Origin: Omnitrophica bacterium GWA2_41_15
GTDB lineage: Bacteria; Omnitrophota; Gorgyraeia; Gorgyraeales; Gorgyraeaceae
Length of the DNA stretch: 32,057 nucleotides
Direction of reading: 5' to 3'
Assembly (NCBI GenBank): GCA_919902485.1
Contig: CAKKRB010000240.1
Coordinates: 1 to 32,057, forward strand
Shown piece by piece: positions 32,048-32,057 of this stretch. The notes beneath the pieces are model-generated. The model worked only from the letters and a program-made list of their open reading frames with translations. It was not told the DNA's origin and did no database searches. Numbering within the stretch: the first letter of the stretch is position 1; each line of letters opens with the position of its first letter. The position numbers and the translations under genes are program-made.

Positions 32048-32057
32048 GCCAGCCCTG
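32048..32057 (+). repeat. Probable start of a third copy of the dispersed element
   Basis: The last ten bases, GCCAGCCCTG, equal the first ten of the 19-bp terminal inverted repeat at 26905. They lie 14 nt after a stop codon, the same distance as copy 2. Ten bases are few, so this stays tentative. Confidence 0.5.

Noticed and set aside
1..32057. Exosortase / PEP-CTERM system
   Set aside because: The gene set resembles such loci, but no exosortase or PEP-CTERM sorting signal was seen.

Overview
The window is AT-rich, and every recognised gene lies on the + strand in tightly packed, often overlapping order. It comes from a Gram-negative-type (diderm) bacterium: it encodes an outer-membrane beta-barrel, a Wza-like export protein, lipoproteins and signal peptides. 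Heavy ATA/AGA/AGG codon use, the gene mix and the many palindromic repeats remind me of uncultivated lineages such as Candidatus Omnitrophota. That placement is an inference and was not tested.

Layout. Positions 1-380 hold the right part of a GC-rich dispersed element. Positions 390-3962 hold housekeeping genes: folC, mnmE and folE. A textbook sigma70 promoter at 4001-4029 opens a polysaccharide locus that runs to the end of the window. 4092-7932 encodes the envelope export machinery: a BBP2-type beta-barrel, a Wza-like protein, and a Wzc-like co-polymerase with a tyrosine kinase. 8039-8812 encodes an HTH protein fused to an HD-GYP-like domain. 8809-16509 encodes two O-antigen ligase/polymerase proteins, a Wzx flippase, a GT4 glycosyltransferase and a FemAB/CelD-like acyltransferase. 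16500-20245 encodes a polysaccharide deacetylase, a DUF362 protein and a CapK/PaaK-like adenylating enzyme. 20250-26890 encodes more GT4 enzymes, one fused to a heparinase II/III-type lyase, and an AlgD-like nucleotide-sugar dehydrogenase. A complete 382-bp copy of the dispersed element at 26905-27286 separates this run from a GH5-like hydrolase, a priming sugar-phosphate transferase, an EpsD-like lipoprotein and a small HAMP protein. The window ends in the first bases of what looks like a third copy of the element.

How it fits together (inference). The priming transferase at 29357 loads the first sugar on undecaprenyl phosphate and the GT4 enzymes extend it. AlgD-like activity would supply a uronic acid. 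Wzx flips the repeat unit, a Wzy-type protein polymerises it, and the Wzc/Wza/barrel set exports it. A lyase, a glycosidase, a deacetylase, an acyltransferase and an adenylating ligase could trim or decorate the polymer, and the HTH/HD-GYP protein may tie expression to cyclic-di-GMP. No exosortase is visible.

The most unusual content is repeat biology. First, a transposase-less element with 19-bp perfect terminal inverted repeats has two copies that carry a 13-bp hairpin at the same place with unrelated arm sequences. Second, at least four types of palindromic or short repeat sit in frame inside genes (folC, mnmE, the DUF362 gene and the GT4-lyase gene), one of them at the seam of a fused protein. 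Third, an identical 47-nt hairpin repeat brackets mnmE. No tRNA, rRNA, CRISPR array or transposase gene was recognised.
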